From the NCBI GenBank assembly GCA_029931535.1, contig JAQPZY010001549.1:2256001-2320000 (forward strand): a DNA stretch of 64,000 nt, given 5' to 3'. The position numbers and the translations under genes are program-made. Within the stretch, counting starts at the first letter, position 1, and the number at the start of each line of letters is the position of its first letter. The notes under the pieces are model-generated. The model was not told the DNA's origin. It saw only the letters and a program-made list of their open reading frames with translations, and did not search any database. Below, one piece after another: positions 14,501-25,204 of this stretch. Source of the DNA: Margaritifera margaritifera (Eukaryota; Mollusca; Bivalvia; Unionida; Margaritiferidae).

Positions 14501-17500
14501 ACTGGGACTTCATTCGTGCCTACTGAAACGGAAGTAATAATTCTGATATGAGTCTTAAAGCAGCGTATGGCACGATCACATCATCGCAGCTATTCCCGCA
14601 GCTTATTATGAATTGTTAAATATTATAATCACCACCCGAAGATAAGCATATTAACCAATTACATTGCTCCACCAATTTATGCTTGTAGCTTAATGCTGTG
14701 GATGACAGTCTCGTTAGCGTAACTAGTTTTTATTATGGATCGATGTGAAACTTTGTACATATTACGATCATCATTTAAAGATTCACTTAGTTTTGGAACA
14801 GGTCCCGTCACTTTTGTGAGAATTATTGCCCTTTCTGGCTTACAGCTGGCTATTTGTGCAGGGTTAGTTAATTGTTGTGTAACTTAGCGCATACTATGTT
14901 CATCAGAAGAAGATATGCATTTTCACAGGTTATTATACTCACACTATTTTCAGAAGAGTTATGTCCTTCTGTCGACTTTTGATTCATTTTCATTATAAGT
15001 TAGAGACTAGTGGAGGGGAAGGCAGGGTATATTTACGTGAACAAATTTTTCACCATTCCTATAGTTTGTTTTTATATTGACTGCTGATGCATACAACGCA
15101 GAGCATTTTATATGCAGTGTTCTCTCTGTTCTTGAAAGTCTTTATACAAGTTTGCGCTAGAGAGATGTTACGTAGTTTTGCTTAACAAACAACTCTATTA
15201 AAGGCACATGAAACCTTCATCCGTTGTCATTCAGTAAATTATTGCGATTTTAGTTGGAAGGGAAATATTTAAAAAATAATTTAATGAGGTGTGAAAATTA
15301 AATAATTGGGGTAATATCAACCATTTTCTGCATCCAACATATTGTGATAATGGCATGAGTTAGGATTGGCTAGAAGTTCGTCTGAATCATACTATATTAA
15401 TCCATTATTATTTTTAAGTTACAAAGCAACAAGGCATCAAGCCCGAAAAGTAAACATGGATATTTGTGTTCATCATATGCCCCTAATCTCTCTAGCTCTG
15501 ACGTAGAAAATATTAAATAGTGAAAACAATAAAAATTAATGCATTGACTTCTTTTTCCAGCTATACATTTCAAAAAAATAAAAAAACAAATAAATCAATA
15601 AATAAATAAACAAATAAATAAATACAAGGTGCATTATGTTCAGTGTTATGAAAATTAAACGTTCAAAGCTTTTTATTTTCTTCAAACATTATAATGTATC
15701 GCCGCATCCAGAGGCATAATGTGTTCGTATTGTTTATAATGGAATACAATGAGATATTATTGTACTCACACGAATATGCGCTTATCGACAAATGAACTTG
15801 CTTCCGCAATTTTAGCTATAATTTTGTTGTGTCATGCAGAAGTGTATGCTTAAGTACTTTTTGTTCGAGTTATTGCTCTTATTGCCGTGTAACTTAACGC
15901 AGTGTACAACACAATATTGTTAGTGGAACTAGTGCCGCAGCTTTGTATGGATTGCCATAAAACTTGGTAAATATTGTGGTCATCACCCAAAGATGCTCAG
16001 GTCTTAGAGTTATTGCACTTTTTTCTTCTAGCTTCATGCCGTGTATGACACAATCTCGTTAGCTCAACTATTCCCGCAGATTGTCATGCTTTTTTTTCTT
16101 GCTGTGTAACGTTCAACATACAACGGCATGAATGGACGAAATTGTTTTTCCAGTGATGTTTGCCATATTTGATTTCCAGCTGCACGTAATGTTTGACAGA
16201 ATTTTGAGAATGCAACTACTCGTGCTGTTTTTAGTTAATTGCTGTGAAACTTAGCACATACTATGGTCATTGTCAGAATATATTCAGAATATATGTATGT
16301 TGACACATCATTCTACTGACACTATTTTCAGAATAGTTATGTCCTTTTTTGCCTATTTATTCATTTATGTTATGAGTTAGAATGTGATGCGGCGGAAGCT
16401 GTGTATATTTACGTGAACAAATTGCTCACCATTTCTCTAGTTTGTTTTCATATTCACTGTTACTTGTATACAACGTTAAGCATTTTGCGCGCAGCGATTC
16501 TCTTTCCTATTAATTCCTCTTTCAGTTATGAGCTAGAGATATGTTACGTAGTTTTGCTTTACAAACAACTCTTTCAAAGGTTCATTAAACCTCACTCTTC
16601 AAGGTAATAAAACATAGGCAAAAGACGGACTGTCGATGAATGACTGTAATAATTACTGCGAATATATTTAGTAGGCAAGAAAAAACCAAAAACATTTTTA
16701 ATCGGCTTTGAAAATAAACTAAGAGATAATATCAACACTTTTCTGCACCTGATTCAATTGTGACAATAACCTGAGCTAGGATTGATTAGGAGTTCGTCTG
16801 GATCTTACCGTATTATTCTATTTCTTTTCTTTTTGTTTAGAAAACAACACCACATCAAGCTCACCATTTATCCCTAATCTCTTGAGCTCTGAGGCAGAAA
16901 ATTGTAAGTAGTGAAAGACAAATATAAATTAAGGAGTTTGATTATTTTATCAAACCATTCGTTTCAAATCAATAAATAAAAGGCCGGTTATGTTCAATGT
17001 TATGAAAATAAAACGTCTAGTACATTTTATTCTTTTTCCATCCTTTCTCTAACATTATACTGTATCGCCACATCCAAAGGCACAGCGTGGTTGTATTGTT
17101 TATAATGCAATACAATCAATATGTGTCCTATTTACTAACAGCACTTATTGTATGTAACACTTGCTATGTGTTATTCACTGATAAGATAACTGTCGTTTTG
17201 GTACATCCATGACATAAATGTATAAAAATGTTAAGATTTTTTAACATTAAAGATCATTTTAATTATATCTGTATATCTATATTTATCTGTATGTATGCTG
17301 CTTGGTAGGTAAGTAAATAGGTATATCGTCCTGTATATTGTTTATCAAACTGTATTACTCTAGTTTTGACACCAGCACGCATGTATTCTCTTACAGACAA
17401 GTTAGAATCGTTTCTCGTCTCTGCAGTAGTGGTCATACTTATGGCGGCTGGCCTGATTATCAATGTTGCGAGGAAGCTTCGAAAAAGAAGAGGTAATATC

Positions 17501-19114
17501 AAGAATTTATATAACGCAAACGTTGCTTTGTAAAATATTTATATAAAAGAAAATCCTTGACTTCCTTTTTAAAGCTGAAATATGTCTCTAAATAACGATA
17601 CGATCATGTAATGCTAATATAAAGGAATTTACAGTCGCAATAGCCAAATATTTATAAAGCCTCAGTACTGAATAGAAATGAAAACCTTTCATCAGAAAAT
17701 AATACAAGTTAATTGGAGTAAAGTGTTCTGAAAAGAAATATACAATTGCGACCTACCTGGCCTTGTCTAGGCTCAATTTGAGCCCAAACCCTTGTGATCG
17801 TTAGTCAGACACGCTAACCACTGAGCCACAGCAGCTTCCATGCTTTCTCTGGAATAACAAAAATAAAAGAAAACAATTGATAACAATATTTGCATTACAT
17901 AAGTGAGCAAAAGATATCTTCGCGTAGCAAAAATATAATTGATTAAAACAAAGATGTGTAAATACAACAACGCAAAAACATGACACGATTGCTCGGTTAT
18001 TCAGCCAAAACTTTCAGCCTCTGAAAATAACATTACTTTTTTTTGTTCGAGCATTAACAAATTGTGTTTATAAACATTAAGGGGTATTCATTTAATAATA
18101 TTTTATATGTAACTCTGCACAACTTCTTATATTGATTCATTTTCAGTAGCAAATACCACGACTAATAATCTGAAACACCAGAATGGAAGGCAAAATACCG
18201 CCAACAGCTCTCGTAATTGGTTCCAAAACGTGGAAATGGAACATACTCCTGAAGGAACTAGAATGGTTTTAACGGAAAACAATGATTCAGATAATCTCAC
18301 TGATTTCATGTATAATAAAAGCCAGCTCAAAGTCAGACTAAACGAGAAACATCTTTCCGCACAAGGGATAGATTCTGCAAAGTCATCTGTAAGCAAATTG
18401 CAGACACATTCCATTTCACCATCTTCATGTGATAAACTTCAATCAGATCCTGCTCATGAATATGACCATGTGCATGAATACGACGAACTTAAGAACGAAT
18501 GTCGGTCTGATGAACCATATCTCCGTTCGATGTTATTAAGTACGCATACGACAGAACATATTGCGGAACAGTCACGTAAATATGATTACGTGATTCAGCA
18601 TAGTTATATAACATTACGACCACCCGCGCAGAATACCGTTGTAACTAAAAAAAAGAAAGAGCTAGTTACAATTGCCGATTCCTTCTCTAGGCATAAAAAA
18701 GTAAACAAGAAATCATCAACTTTCTATACGAATGTCAGCCATAAGAGACCTAGTGAGATTTATTGTACGGGCTCAAGAGAAGAGCTAGGTAGTCATGATT
18801 TTAGCAAAAAACTAGCTCTTCCAAGTCCCTTTGAGTTAGAAGATAGTTTTTCAATGGACACTATGGATTCACAAAATTGGTCACAACACAGACGATGTCA
18901 AAAGAACAGGAACTCCGAGTGCTTCAGCTCCAACATATATATCCCTAGACCAGAAACGTCTGAGCTTCAAGGTAGAATGTTTAGTTCTCTTTATATAATT
19001 TCTTTGCATTACTTTCAAGACGTGTAGGTGAACCATAATGCAACTTAAAAAAACATTTCGTCTGGAAAGATGTGTGTGATTGAGTATCTCTCTCTCTCAT
19101 ATATATATATATGA

Positions 19115-19156
<42 letters not shown>

Positions 19157-19165
19157 ATATATATA

Positions 19166-19222
<57 letters not shown>

Positions 19223-21622
19223 CAGGGATTTTTCTGGTATATTAATTTTAGGGCTCCAGAACTTTCATTTGAAATATCCCAATCAAATATTAGTAAATCG
19301 TGCTTGCTGGAACTTTTTGGCTCATTCCATTCATATCCATTGCATCTGTTACTAGAACGAAACCGTAATTATAACGTTCTCCTTACAAGGAGTCATCTTA
19401 ATCTTACAAAACCTTGTTAAGTTCATTTTATCATAATAAATCGTGATCCAAGATGGACCCTAATATATGAGCGATATTACCTCTCCAGCCAGAATAATTG
19501 AAGTTGGCGAAAATAAGGAAGAAGTGGATGTTGTGAAAATAGTCACTTTAGACTAATGTTTCGCATACTTTTACGTCAAATTATTAAAACGACCATGAAA
19601 TATTATTAAAAACTGTACAAAATATTAACACTTTTTACCTTTACCACAGTTTTTGTAGAACATAAAAAGGTAAGCTTAAAAATAAGTTACAGTCGAGAAT
19701 CGGCAACCTCTTCCATAGCAAAAGTCCTCTTTTTATCTTTCTATAATACATTTTTGGTTACAATGACAATTGTTTTTATTAATAATTGACCTAGATATTT
19801 CCACTGGGTCATAAAATTTCCTTTAGATTGGGCAACACAAAATAAACGTGTCACTTTTTTTTAAACGATGCCAAACATCAAATTAGCACCATAATTGACA
19901 ACAAAACATACGATTTATTTTCATATCTTTCTATATTCCTATTTGGAATAGACACAAAAGTCTATATTTTACTTTGATTAATAATGCACTGCACTGACAC
20001 AAAATTTTGGTGGGGTTATCATCAAATTAAGGCAAGGCTAAGGAAAATTCATCTTTTATGACCTGTTTAAGTGAAATGACAGACCCTAATGTGATTATTT
20101 CTCCTGAATCACTCCCTAGCACGGACCATGTAACACATTCTAGAACATACGTGCATTTTCAAACAGCTGACAATAGAACAGATAGCTTCATATTTTCATA
20201 ATGATGGATTTGTATTTATTCCATAAATAGAACATTTTTTTGACTACCTGTTTGGATAGTTGACAGTACATATTGGTAGTGGTCGATATACACATTTTGT
20301 GCTTTGCATTGCTTATATTTAGCACGTGGCCTGAGATTCGTCTGCCTTGGTATGCTTGACCTAGCATGACACGTAAAATGACTTTTCTGCTACTTTAGCT
20401 ATCCTGAATACAATCATGTTTCTTATGATATTATATTAAATGCTTTTTGATCGAAAACGGAATATAGTTTTAAATAGTGTTTAGCATTCTAGTTTGTAGA
20501 CTTGTGTCTCATTAAAAAATATGCTGCAAAGATTCCTATCCTTTAAAACACAGAACTTTAATTCGATATGAACCAAGTTGTTTGTGCCATATGATCATTA
20601 AGGACTTTATTCGAATATAACTGTAAGTAACAAACATAATTTATTACAATGCAGCCTTAATTTACAATCTGTTAGATAAATAAACAGATAAATGTCTCTG
20701 ACGCACTCGACAGCAACATAATTTTCTTCTACGGCTGCTATTTAAAATGGCAACTTCTCAACAAAACAAGAACAAAATTATGTATTTATTGGTAATTTTA
20801 GCTTATAGAGAGAGAGAGACGGAGAGACAGAGAATTTCACTTAAGATTCAAAGGACATGGGATATTATCCCCCCCCCCCCTCTTCATTAGTTTGGGTGGA
20901 GGGGCACACAACATTTTAAAGGAACATGTGAAAACAGTACTACATAATGCACTAGTAGTACTAAAGAAATGAGATACTCTTATTTGGGTTGATAGTTTTT
21001 GCCACCTTAACTTTGTCGTCTGCAATGTACTATCATATTTCCGTTGACCCTTACGTATTACAATAAAAGTTGTATCGTGTGCTTAATTAACTCACGAAAA
21101 CATTGACATGTTTGAATATCTGGTTAACCTGAAATGAGCTGCACTATGGAATTGTCCTTACCGATCTTGATCTCATTATCTGAAATACCATTTATTTTCA
21201 AATCAATAAATAATTTAATACATGAAAAATTGTGTATGTGCATACAATTAGTCTCTGTTCTCTGTAATTCAGCCACAAAATACAAAATAAATTAAATTTC
21301 CCTTGCTGTATGTGTGACTTTAACCTCGAAATCACGTTACACTAGCGACTATCCAAACCTTTACACTGCATCTCGGCCAACTGTCACACACCTGGAATGT
21401 TTTCGTTGCCAGATACATTAAATTAAAATAGATATTTATTGCCATCTTACATATTTTATCACATTTAGGTACTTTCGCCATTGCTAGCGCCAATATACAA
21501 GTGGATGGACATGTAGTAAAGACAAATTTATAGCGTTTTTCGATCTCTACCACACAGGGTCAAGATTTGTGACATATGACAAACATGGAAATTCGTGATG
21601 CCACTCTCACGGTGCAATGTCG

Positions 21623-21686
<64 letters not shown>

Positions 21687-23514
21687 TATATTATTCCATC
21701 AACATATAGGATGCTATATCGTGACATGCAGGTGACTGACCACAAATGTTTCCGACAACCAGTTCCCGAGAAATGGCTAAGAAACAGCCTCGTGTAGTCC
21801 CACCCACCCAGTCTGCCAAAGGGTATCTCAAGACCCGTATGGCCACTCACACTGAGTTAACCAGCATTGTCCATCGAATCGGCGTCCCTAATGACCGCAG
21901 TATTTGGGTTACACAACCCCACTTATTTCGACGACTCCCCGTAATGGCTCTGAATACAATATCTGAGCCGAATACTACATGAGACACGTTTGAGTGCGAA
22001 TACAGTGATAGGCATTACGCATGTGTAAACACGAACTGATTGTGTTACATATTTAAGTCTTTCGTAAGAACGATTGCATTAAATTATTATTATAATAACC
22101 ACTCTCATGCATAAATATGTCTTCCACAACAGTAGTCATACTGGATTATAACGACTTGAACGTTTTTCCTCATTTAATATGTACAACATAGAATTGAATT
22201 AAACTTGTTTGTTCAGCTATCAAATGTTTCACTTGGAACTGACTATTTGCAATCCGATAGCTATTGCGTTATGTGACGTAGGTCTGAATAAGCAGACATT
22301 TAGAATAAATTCCGAAACATTCAATATGTTAAACAATTCCATCGCATGCAACGTTTAGCAGGAAAAAATAAAGTATTACATTTTACATGTGTCTACAGCT
22401 GAAGATTGTATCCGCAAAGTGGACAGTTTCCTGATAAGACTACATCAAATTTTACAGGAAATATACATTACTTTTTTTTATTATTATCATTTGTGACACT
22501 ATAAAAGACCTTCTAAACAACTCTTCAGAAAATATCTTAACAAACTTTAACCAAATTTAACTGAAAACGAGTCTTGAAGAAATCATACTGACCCACAATC
22601 CAACATGGCTGAATTACCCAAGGAAAAAAAGGCAAAGAAAACAAAATTCAAATAGTAAAGCCTTTTTCTGGACATACTTTAAATAAATTTAATCAAAATC
22701 AGTGCTGTTTCACAGCCTTTTAAATTCAACAAGCGATACAAATCCAGCAAATAAAAAATGGAAGGATTACTAACAATATTATTACTTTGAAACTCCTTCA
22801 AGAATCTGAAAACATAATTTTACCAAATTTGACAGCGAGCATCCAGGCTTTGAGTACTTTCAGTTTTGCACAATCAGTGTAGAATTACAATCAAAAATGA
22901 CAGCTGTCACAAAAACTAGGGAACCAAAGCTTGAAACGCCTTTTTCTCATTCAAGAACTACTGAACTGATTTAGATCAAATTTTACTGAATGCATTATAT
23001 TAACCAGTTAATGTGTGTAACTGTTCTTGCATTTGGCCACGAGGACTATGTGAGCTGCAGAAGAAACTCTGGGCTAACATGTGGCTCTTGGTTAGAGAAT
23101 TTAGGATATTACCTTTTATTTTGAACTTCCTATATGCACGAACCAGAATTTGCGTTGTACATCATTCCTGAGGAATGACAAGTTAAGCAAAAGATATGCA
23201 ATGATAGTTTCCATGCAAAACTTACAGAAAACGTGGGAAACTTATTACAACATTTACAATTCTTATTCTTTATATGTTTTTTAATTATTTTTTTTTCTTC
23301 AACAGACTTTAAAAGTCAATGTGTGTCGCAAACCTTGAATTATAATTTTGGTGGAAATGTTTTGGATGATTCATCTGCCAAGAAGAGAGGACATCGGAGA
23401 AGCAAATCATGTAGTGATCTATGTGAAGATCTGATGGTTAACTCCAGTGCCCGACGGTCGCAAAGAAGTCCAGTTAGTGCTGCCATCAATGAAGAATGTT
23501 GTGATTCTCTTTAG
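4183..23514 (+). CDS. Ig-like type I transmembrane receptor with tyrosine-motif tail (8 exons)
   Basis: Reconstructed from splice signals. Coding exons are 4183-4243, 5059-5382, 6659-6970, 8842-8907, 16841-16903, 17397-17492, 18147-18971 and 23306-23514, totalling 1,956 nt or 651 residues plus stop. Every intron is phase 1, as is typical of shuffled Ig-domain exons, and the frame stays open across all seven joins. Predicted layout: signal peptide 1-19, Ig-like domain 1 at 21-128, Ig-like domain 2 at 129-232, Ser/Thr-rich stalk 233-275, transmembrane helix about 281-300 followed by an Arg/Lys-rich stop-transfer, and cytoplasmic tail 304-651. The tail has YxxV/L motifs at Y413, Y419, Y453 and Y461, resembling SH2-binding (ITAM/ITIM-type) sites. 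This suggests a cell-surface recognition or adhesion receptor that signals through tyrosine kinases; ligand and exact family are unknown. No catalytic domain is present. A 5' UTR exon may exist upstream. Confidence 0.8.
4290..4386 (+). repeat. (AAAT)n microsatellite
   Basis: About 24 AAAT tetranucleotide units in intron 1, just downstream of exon 1. Confidence 0.95.
5059..5382 (+). CDS. Receptor exon 2: Ig-like domain 1
   Basis: The exon encodes residues 21-128. The acceptor is TTTTGTTTTGCAG and the donor C|GTAAGT. The domain ends with the V-set/I-set F-strand signature, written [19 protein letters not shown]: a hydrophobic strand, then DxGxY. The Cys normally two residues after that Tyr is absent, and there is no cysteine anywhere in the exon, so the canonical B-F disulfide cannot form. 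One N-glycosylation sequon (NQT) and an NGS are present. Length (108 codons) and phase 1-1 fit a single shuffled Ig exon. A broken copy of its 3' half lies at 27.5 kb. Confidence 0.83.
6659..6970 (+). CDS. Receptor exon 3: Ig-like domain 2
   Basis: The exon encodes residues 129-232 (104 codons, phase 1-1). The acceptor is TTTTGTTTTGTAG and the donor AAG|GTAAAT. It has the same plan as domain 1, including the signature [18 protein letters not shown]. The F-strand Cys position is again replaced, here by a hydrophobic residue after the Tyr. Two cysteines do occur, in the NCT sequon and in ERCVSRG, about 17 residues apart in the middle of the domain, so any disulfide would be non-canonical. Sequons NTS, NCT, NFS and NVS predict a heavily glycosylated ectodomain. 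Confidence 0.83.
7882..7946 (+). repeat. (CT)n microsatellite
   Basis: CT dinucleotide array of about 65 bases in intron 3. Confidence 0.95.
8429..8506 (+). repeat. (CT)n microsatellite
   Basis: CT array of about 78 bases, the long version of the array that is short at 9,417-9,450 in the tandem copy. It gives artificial poly(ER) and poly(LS) frames. Confidence 0.95.
8842..8907 (+). CDS. Receptor exon 4: stalk segment
   Basis: A small 22-codon exon between a TTTTTGTTTAG acceptor and a G|GTAAGT donor, in phase 1. It encodes a Thr/Ser/Pro-rich stretch (residues 233-254) ending in FDTEN, with no cysteine. It fits a flexible membrane-proximal stalk that could be O-glycosylated. Support comes from splice sites, phase compatibility and diverged copies nearby (9,659 and 37.9 kb). 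Being so short, it could be alternatively skipped without changing frame. Confidence 0.7.
9656..9700 (+). pseudogene. Broken tandem copy of receptor exon 4
   Basis: The sequence after the TTTAG acceptor repeats the start of exon 4 (GGxGTCxGATTAGxACCTACG), but the middle and 3' part, including the donor, are deleted. It then runs directly into sequence that lies downstream of exon 4 in the intact copy (AAATTAGTGTC). It is part of the tandem duplication of about 8.0-8.98 kb into 9.1-9.78 kb. Confidence 0.65.
12897..13310 (+). repeat. 59-bp degenerate minisatellite, about 7 units
   Basis: The pentamer CCAGC or a one-base variant recurs at about 12,917, 12,976, 13,035, 13,093, 13,152, 13,211 and 13,269, a period of 58-59 bases. 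Each unit reads roughly CAGCGGATGCTGGTACC, CATTTACAGCTGG, then a GACTTGATxCAGCAAGG block. Units are diverged from each other, so the array is old. Related single or few-unit fragments occur near 5,795-5,840 and 28,080-28,250. Confidence 0.85.
13600..13675 (-). mobile_element. tRNA-derived SINE head
   Basis: On the minus strand, an A box (TAGCTCAGTTGGTA, 13,652-13,665) is followed by a B box (GAGTTCGATACC, 13,611-13,622) at tRNA-like spacing. The 5' end and acceptor stem do not pair well and the sequence continues into a non-tRNA body towards 13,550. This fits a SINE with a pol III promoter rather than a functional tRNA gene. Confidence 0.65.
15421..15515 (+). pseudogene. Degraded upstream copy of receptor exon 5
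   Basis: Sequence homologous to exon 5 (CATCAAGC, then CCCCTAATCTCTxxAGCTCTGA and GAAAAT) is present, but the acceptor is TTTTAAG rather than TTTAG, an insertion interrupts the middle, and the donor GTAAGTAGTG has become TTAAATAGTG without GT. It is unlikely to be spliced. Confidence 0.65.
16841..16903 (+). CDS. Receptor exon 5: stalk segment
   Basis: A 21-codon phase-1 exon with acceptor CTTTTTGTTTAG and donor ATT|GTAAGT. It encodes an Asn/Thr/Ser/Pro-rich membrane-proximal stretch (residues 255-275) with an NTT sequon and ends SSEAEN. It resembles exon 4 in length, phase and ending (DTEN versus AEN), so exons 4 and 5 may themselves be ancient duplicates. Confidence 0.68.
17397..17492 (+). 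CDS. Receptor exon 6: transmembrane helix
   Basis: A 32-codon exon, acceptor TCTCTTACAG, donor AGAG|GTAATA, phase 1. It encodes a short polar lead, then a hydrophobic helix ([20 protein letters not shown]) of about 20 residues and the strongly basic RKLRKRR. The orientation, signal peptide outside and basic cluster inside, makes this a type I single-pass protein. Confidence 0.85.
17775..17845 (-). mobile_element. tRNA-derived SINE head
   Basis: On the minus strand an A box (TGGCTCAGTGGTTAGCG, 17,812-17,828) and a B-box-like GGGTTTGGGCTCAA (17,778-17,791) lie at tRNA-like spacing. The stems are imperfect, so this is a SINE or tRNA fossil inside intron 6, not a working tRNA. Confidence 0.55.
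18147..18971 (+). CDS. Receptor exon 7: cytoplasmic signalling tail
   Basis: This is the largest exon, 275 codons, open throughout, acceptor ATTTTCAG and donor CAAG|GTAGAA. It encodes residues 308-582. The polar, low-complexity-free sequence carries clustered tyrosines: [14 protein letters not shown] (Y413, Y419), EPYLRSM (Y432), [13 protein letters not shown] (Y453, Y461). Each of Y413, Y419, Y453 and Y461 is followed at +3 by V or L, the general form of SH2-docking ITAM/ITIM half-motifs, but spacing and the -2 residue (His, Arg or Glu) do not match a strict ITAM or ITIM. There is no kinase, TIR or death domain. The donor is weak; reading through it adds about 18 residues and stops at 19,027, a possible short isoform lacking exon 8. 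Confidence 0.85.
19085..19220 (+). repeat. (TA)n microsatellite
   Basis: Interrupted TA array of about 130 bases in intron 7, with a few GTATG and GCATA interruptions. Confidence 0.95.
21624..21684 (+). repeat. (TA)n microsatellite
   Basis: Uninterrupted TA array of about 60 bases in intron 7. Confidence 0.95.
23306..23514 (+). CDS. Receptor exon 8: C-terminus and stop
   Basis: The acceptor TTTTTTTTCTTCAACAG gives phase continuity with exon 7 (split codon GAC). It encodes 69 residues, including a basic serine-rich stretch ([14 protein letters not shown]) of the kind phosphorylated by basophilic kinases or bound by 14-3-3, and ends TAG at 23,512. A possible polyadenylation signal AATAAA follows at 23,540 and another at 24,490. 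The link to exon 7 across a 4.3-kb intron rests on phase and splice signals alone. Confidence 0.68.
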
Positions 23515-23539
23515 ATACTCATAGTTTCCTATTCATGAA

Positions 23540-23545
23540 AATAAA
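23540..23545 (+). promoter_or_regulatory. Possible polyadenylation signal of the receptor gene
   Basis: AATAAA lies 26 bases after the stop codon. In such AT-rich DNA this hexamer is common; a second candidate is at 24,490-24,495. Which one is used cannot be told from sequence. Confidence 0.35.
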
Positions 23546-24314
23546 CAAGAAAAGACGGAAAGATTCTAATAGTCACTAAAGCTGCATTCATTTCACTCCC
23601 CAAAACAATGTTAAACTAAATTGATGATCGTGTTATTTGTATTTCATAGCAGCTTTAAAAAATACAGTTTTCTACGATCGGTATCCAGGGATATGTACAA
23701 TAATGAACATTTCGCCGATACATGTTATCTAGTCTCCCTAGGATGGTGGCTTTCGTTCTTGACTTCGGTTTCATTTTCTTACAAAGTAGTTGTGAGGATT
23801 TGTTAAATCATGCCATGCTATCATCTCCGTTTTGGAGCTTTTGCGAAGAAATGCGACGTTAAATTCTTCAGACTTTTAAAATATTTGTCAACTATATGCA
23901 ATTCTGGAAGGCATTCATATTTTTTTATGGAAAAGAAACCAATCCAAAAACGTTTTCAAGACACTCTGAGGAACTTTTGTGTGGCTTATACCGTGGAAAT
24001 CATACATAGTACATAGTACAAGTTTCAAAACTTGAATTGTCCATTGCACTGAATTCAGTTTAATTCTACACTAAATCATCTTTTAGTGTTAGACAAAATT
24101 TGCCTTTCTAGATGTTATGTACAGGCATATAGAAATTTTGTTTTGCATTTTTTCAATAATATCTATGTAGTGTCAAGAGCTTTCAAGATCTTATAGAATT
24201 ATCCGAAGACATTTGGATACATGTTAAACATTAAAGCACAGTACACTATGTTGAAGACTTAGATGACAGAAAAAATACATGTTAAAATAAATGTTAAAGA
24301 ACACATTGAGCTGA

Positions 24315-24390
<76 letters not shown>

Positions 24391-25200
24391 ATTTTTCCAA
24401 TAATACATCATGTTCCATTTTTACAAAATTGTTGTATTTCACAATGTGTGTATTGTATTTGAATGTTATTTGATATCAAAGTTTAATTCAATAAATTATA
24501 TAAAGCTATTGCAATAGATTTTTTTTATGTCTTAACTACATTCAAAGAAGTAAAAGTACCAATTTTGGTCTTTCATTAAGATTTTACATTTTACATTCCT
24601 CTCTCTCTCTCTCTCTCTCGCCTACAAGAATTATTGTCTGCATGACAGTGAAAATTTGATGTATGAAGCAAAATCTTTTTAGCAAGAAAGCTTAATGTAA
24701 TATTATAATGACTGCAAGTATATGTAAGTTATGTGTAACTGATAAGGCAGGACCTTCAAGAAAAAATCCTTGATCAAGGGTTATGTGTTGTCTATGCCAA
24801 ATATACAAAGGTAAATCACTACCATGACTAGCAGATTCACACTTTATTCTAGTGTGGCTGGATGCTGAAAACTTGCTAGTAATATACATCAATTCAAAGA
24901 GCTTGAAAGCATGCCTATATATATTGATCTGAGTAAAAAGCAGATGCTGGTAATGAAATTGCAAATGCTTCAGAGAAACAGAAAGGACGATTCCATAAAT
25001 CTTGCAAAGCTGAAACGTGCAGTAAAATGTAACCTAACAATTCCAGAAACCACATCTGCCACATATACACAGAAAGCTAATCTGAAGGAAGCAGAGTATT
25101 TGTTCTATGATGAAAGTTTCCTTTCAGCTCCTATTCCTTGGTATTATATGCCAATGGTATGTTCAAAATGTTTAAAAGCCAACCAAACCAGATAACTATC
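23546..25200. other. 3' flank of the receptor gene, intergenic
   Basis: AT-rich DNA with an AT microsatellite at about 24,317-24,388 and a short CT run at 24,599-24,619. A 94-codon open frame at 24,911-25,195 may be the upstream part of the decayed ORF family copy that follows, but I do not recognise it. Confidence 0.45.
24317..24388 (+). repeat. (AT)n microsatellite
   Basis: Uninterrupted AT array of about 72 bases downstream of the receptor gene. Confidence 0.95.
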
Positions 25201-25204
25201 TCAC

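Larger units (their letters stand above)
9860..14540. other. Intron 4, first part: repeats, no exon recognised
   Basis: Non-coding DNA of the long intron between receptor exons 4 and 5. About 9,860-10,510 belongs to a local repeat family also seen at about 2.6, 33.0, 35.7 and 38.1 kb; its marker is TTGCAGTAGGGGxA followed by TTTGATTTGGTC. Part of 11,520-11,940 is less AT-rich and has open frames on both strands with no recognisable domain. A short AT/CATAT tract is at 12,374-12,436, and a minisatellite and a SINE head follow (separate entries). Confidence 0.55.
14550..16920 (+). repeat. Tandem duplication around exon 5 (offset about 1.38 kb)
   Basis: The unit at about 14,550-15,530 is repeated at about 15,880-16,920. 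Shared landmarks are GTATATTTACGTGAACAAAT (about 15,027 and 16,406), the ACAAACAACTCT block, the TAGGATTGxxTAGxAGTTCGTCTG block and the exon-5 neighbourhood. The downstream copy carries the functional exon 5; the upstream copy carries a degraded one. Confidence 0.8.
18984..23290. other. Intron 7: microsatellites and unassigned repeats
   Basis: This long intron separates the tail exon from the last exon. It contains TA arrays (about 19,100-19,220 and 21,624-21,684), a C10 homopolymer near 20,870, and repeat-like AT-rich DNA near 22.45-23.0 kb in which a roughly 200-300-bp motif (an ACCAAATTTxAC, GAATC block) seems to recur imperfectly. A less AT-rich patch at 21,726-21,985 has an open frame (78 codons) with no recognisable domain. 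Confidence 0.5.

Noticed and set aside
19115..19420. Open frame rich in Ile-Tyr dipeptides
   Set aside because: It comes from the TA microsatellite; similar artefacts occur at 21.6, 24.3, 28.5 and 47.1 kb.
21726..21985. Open frame in a less AT-rich patch after a TA array
   Set aside because: No recognisable domain, no splice context fitting the receptor, and no homologous block in the window.
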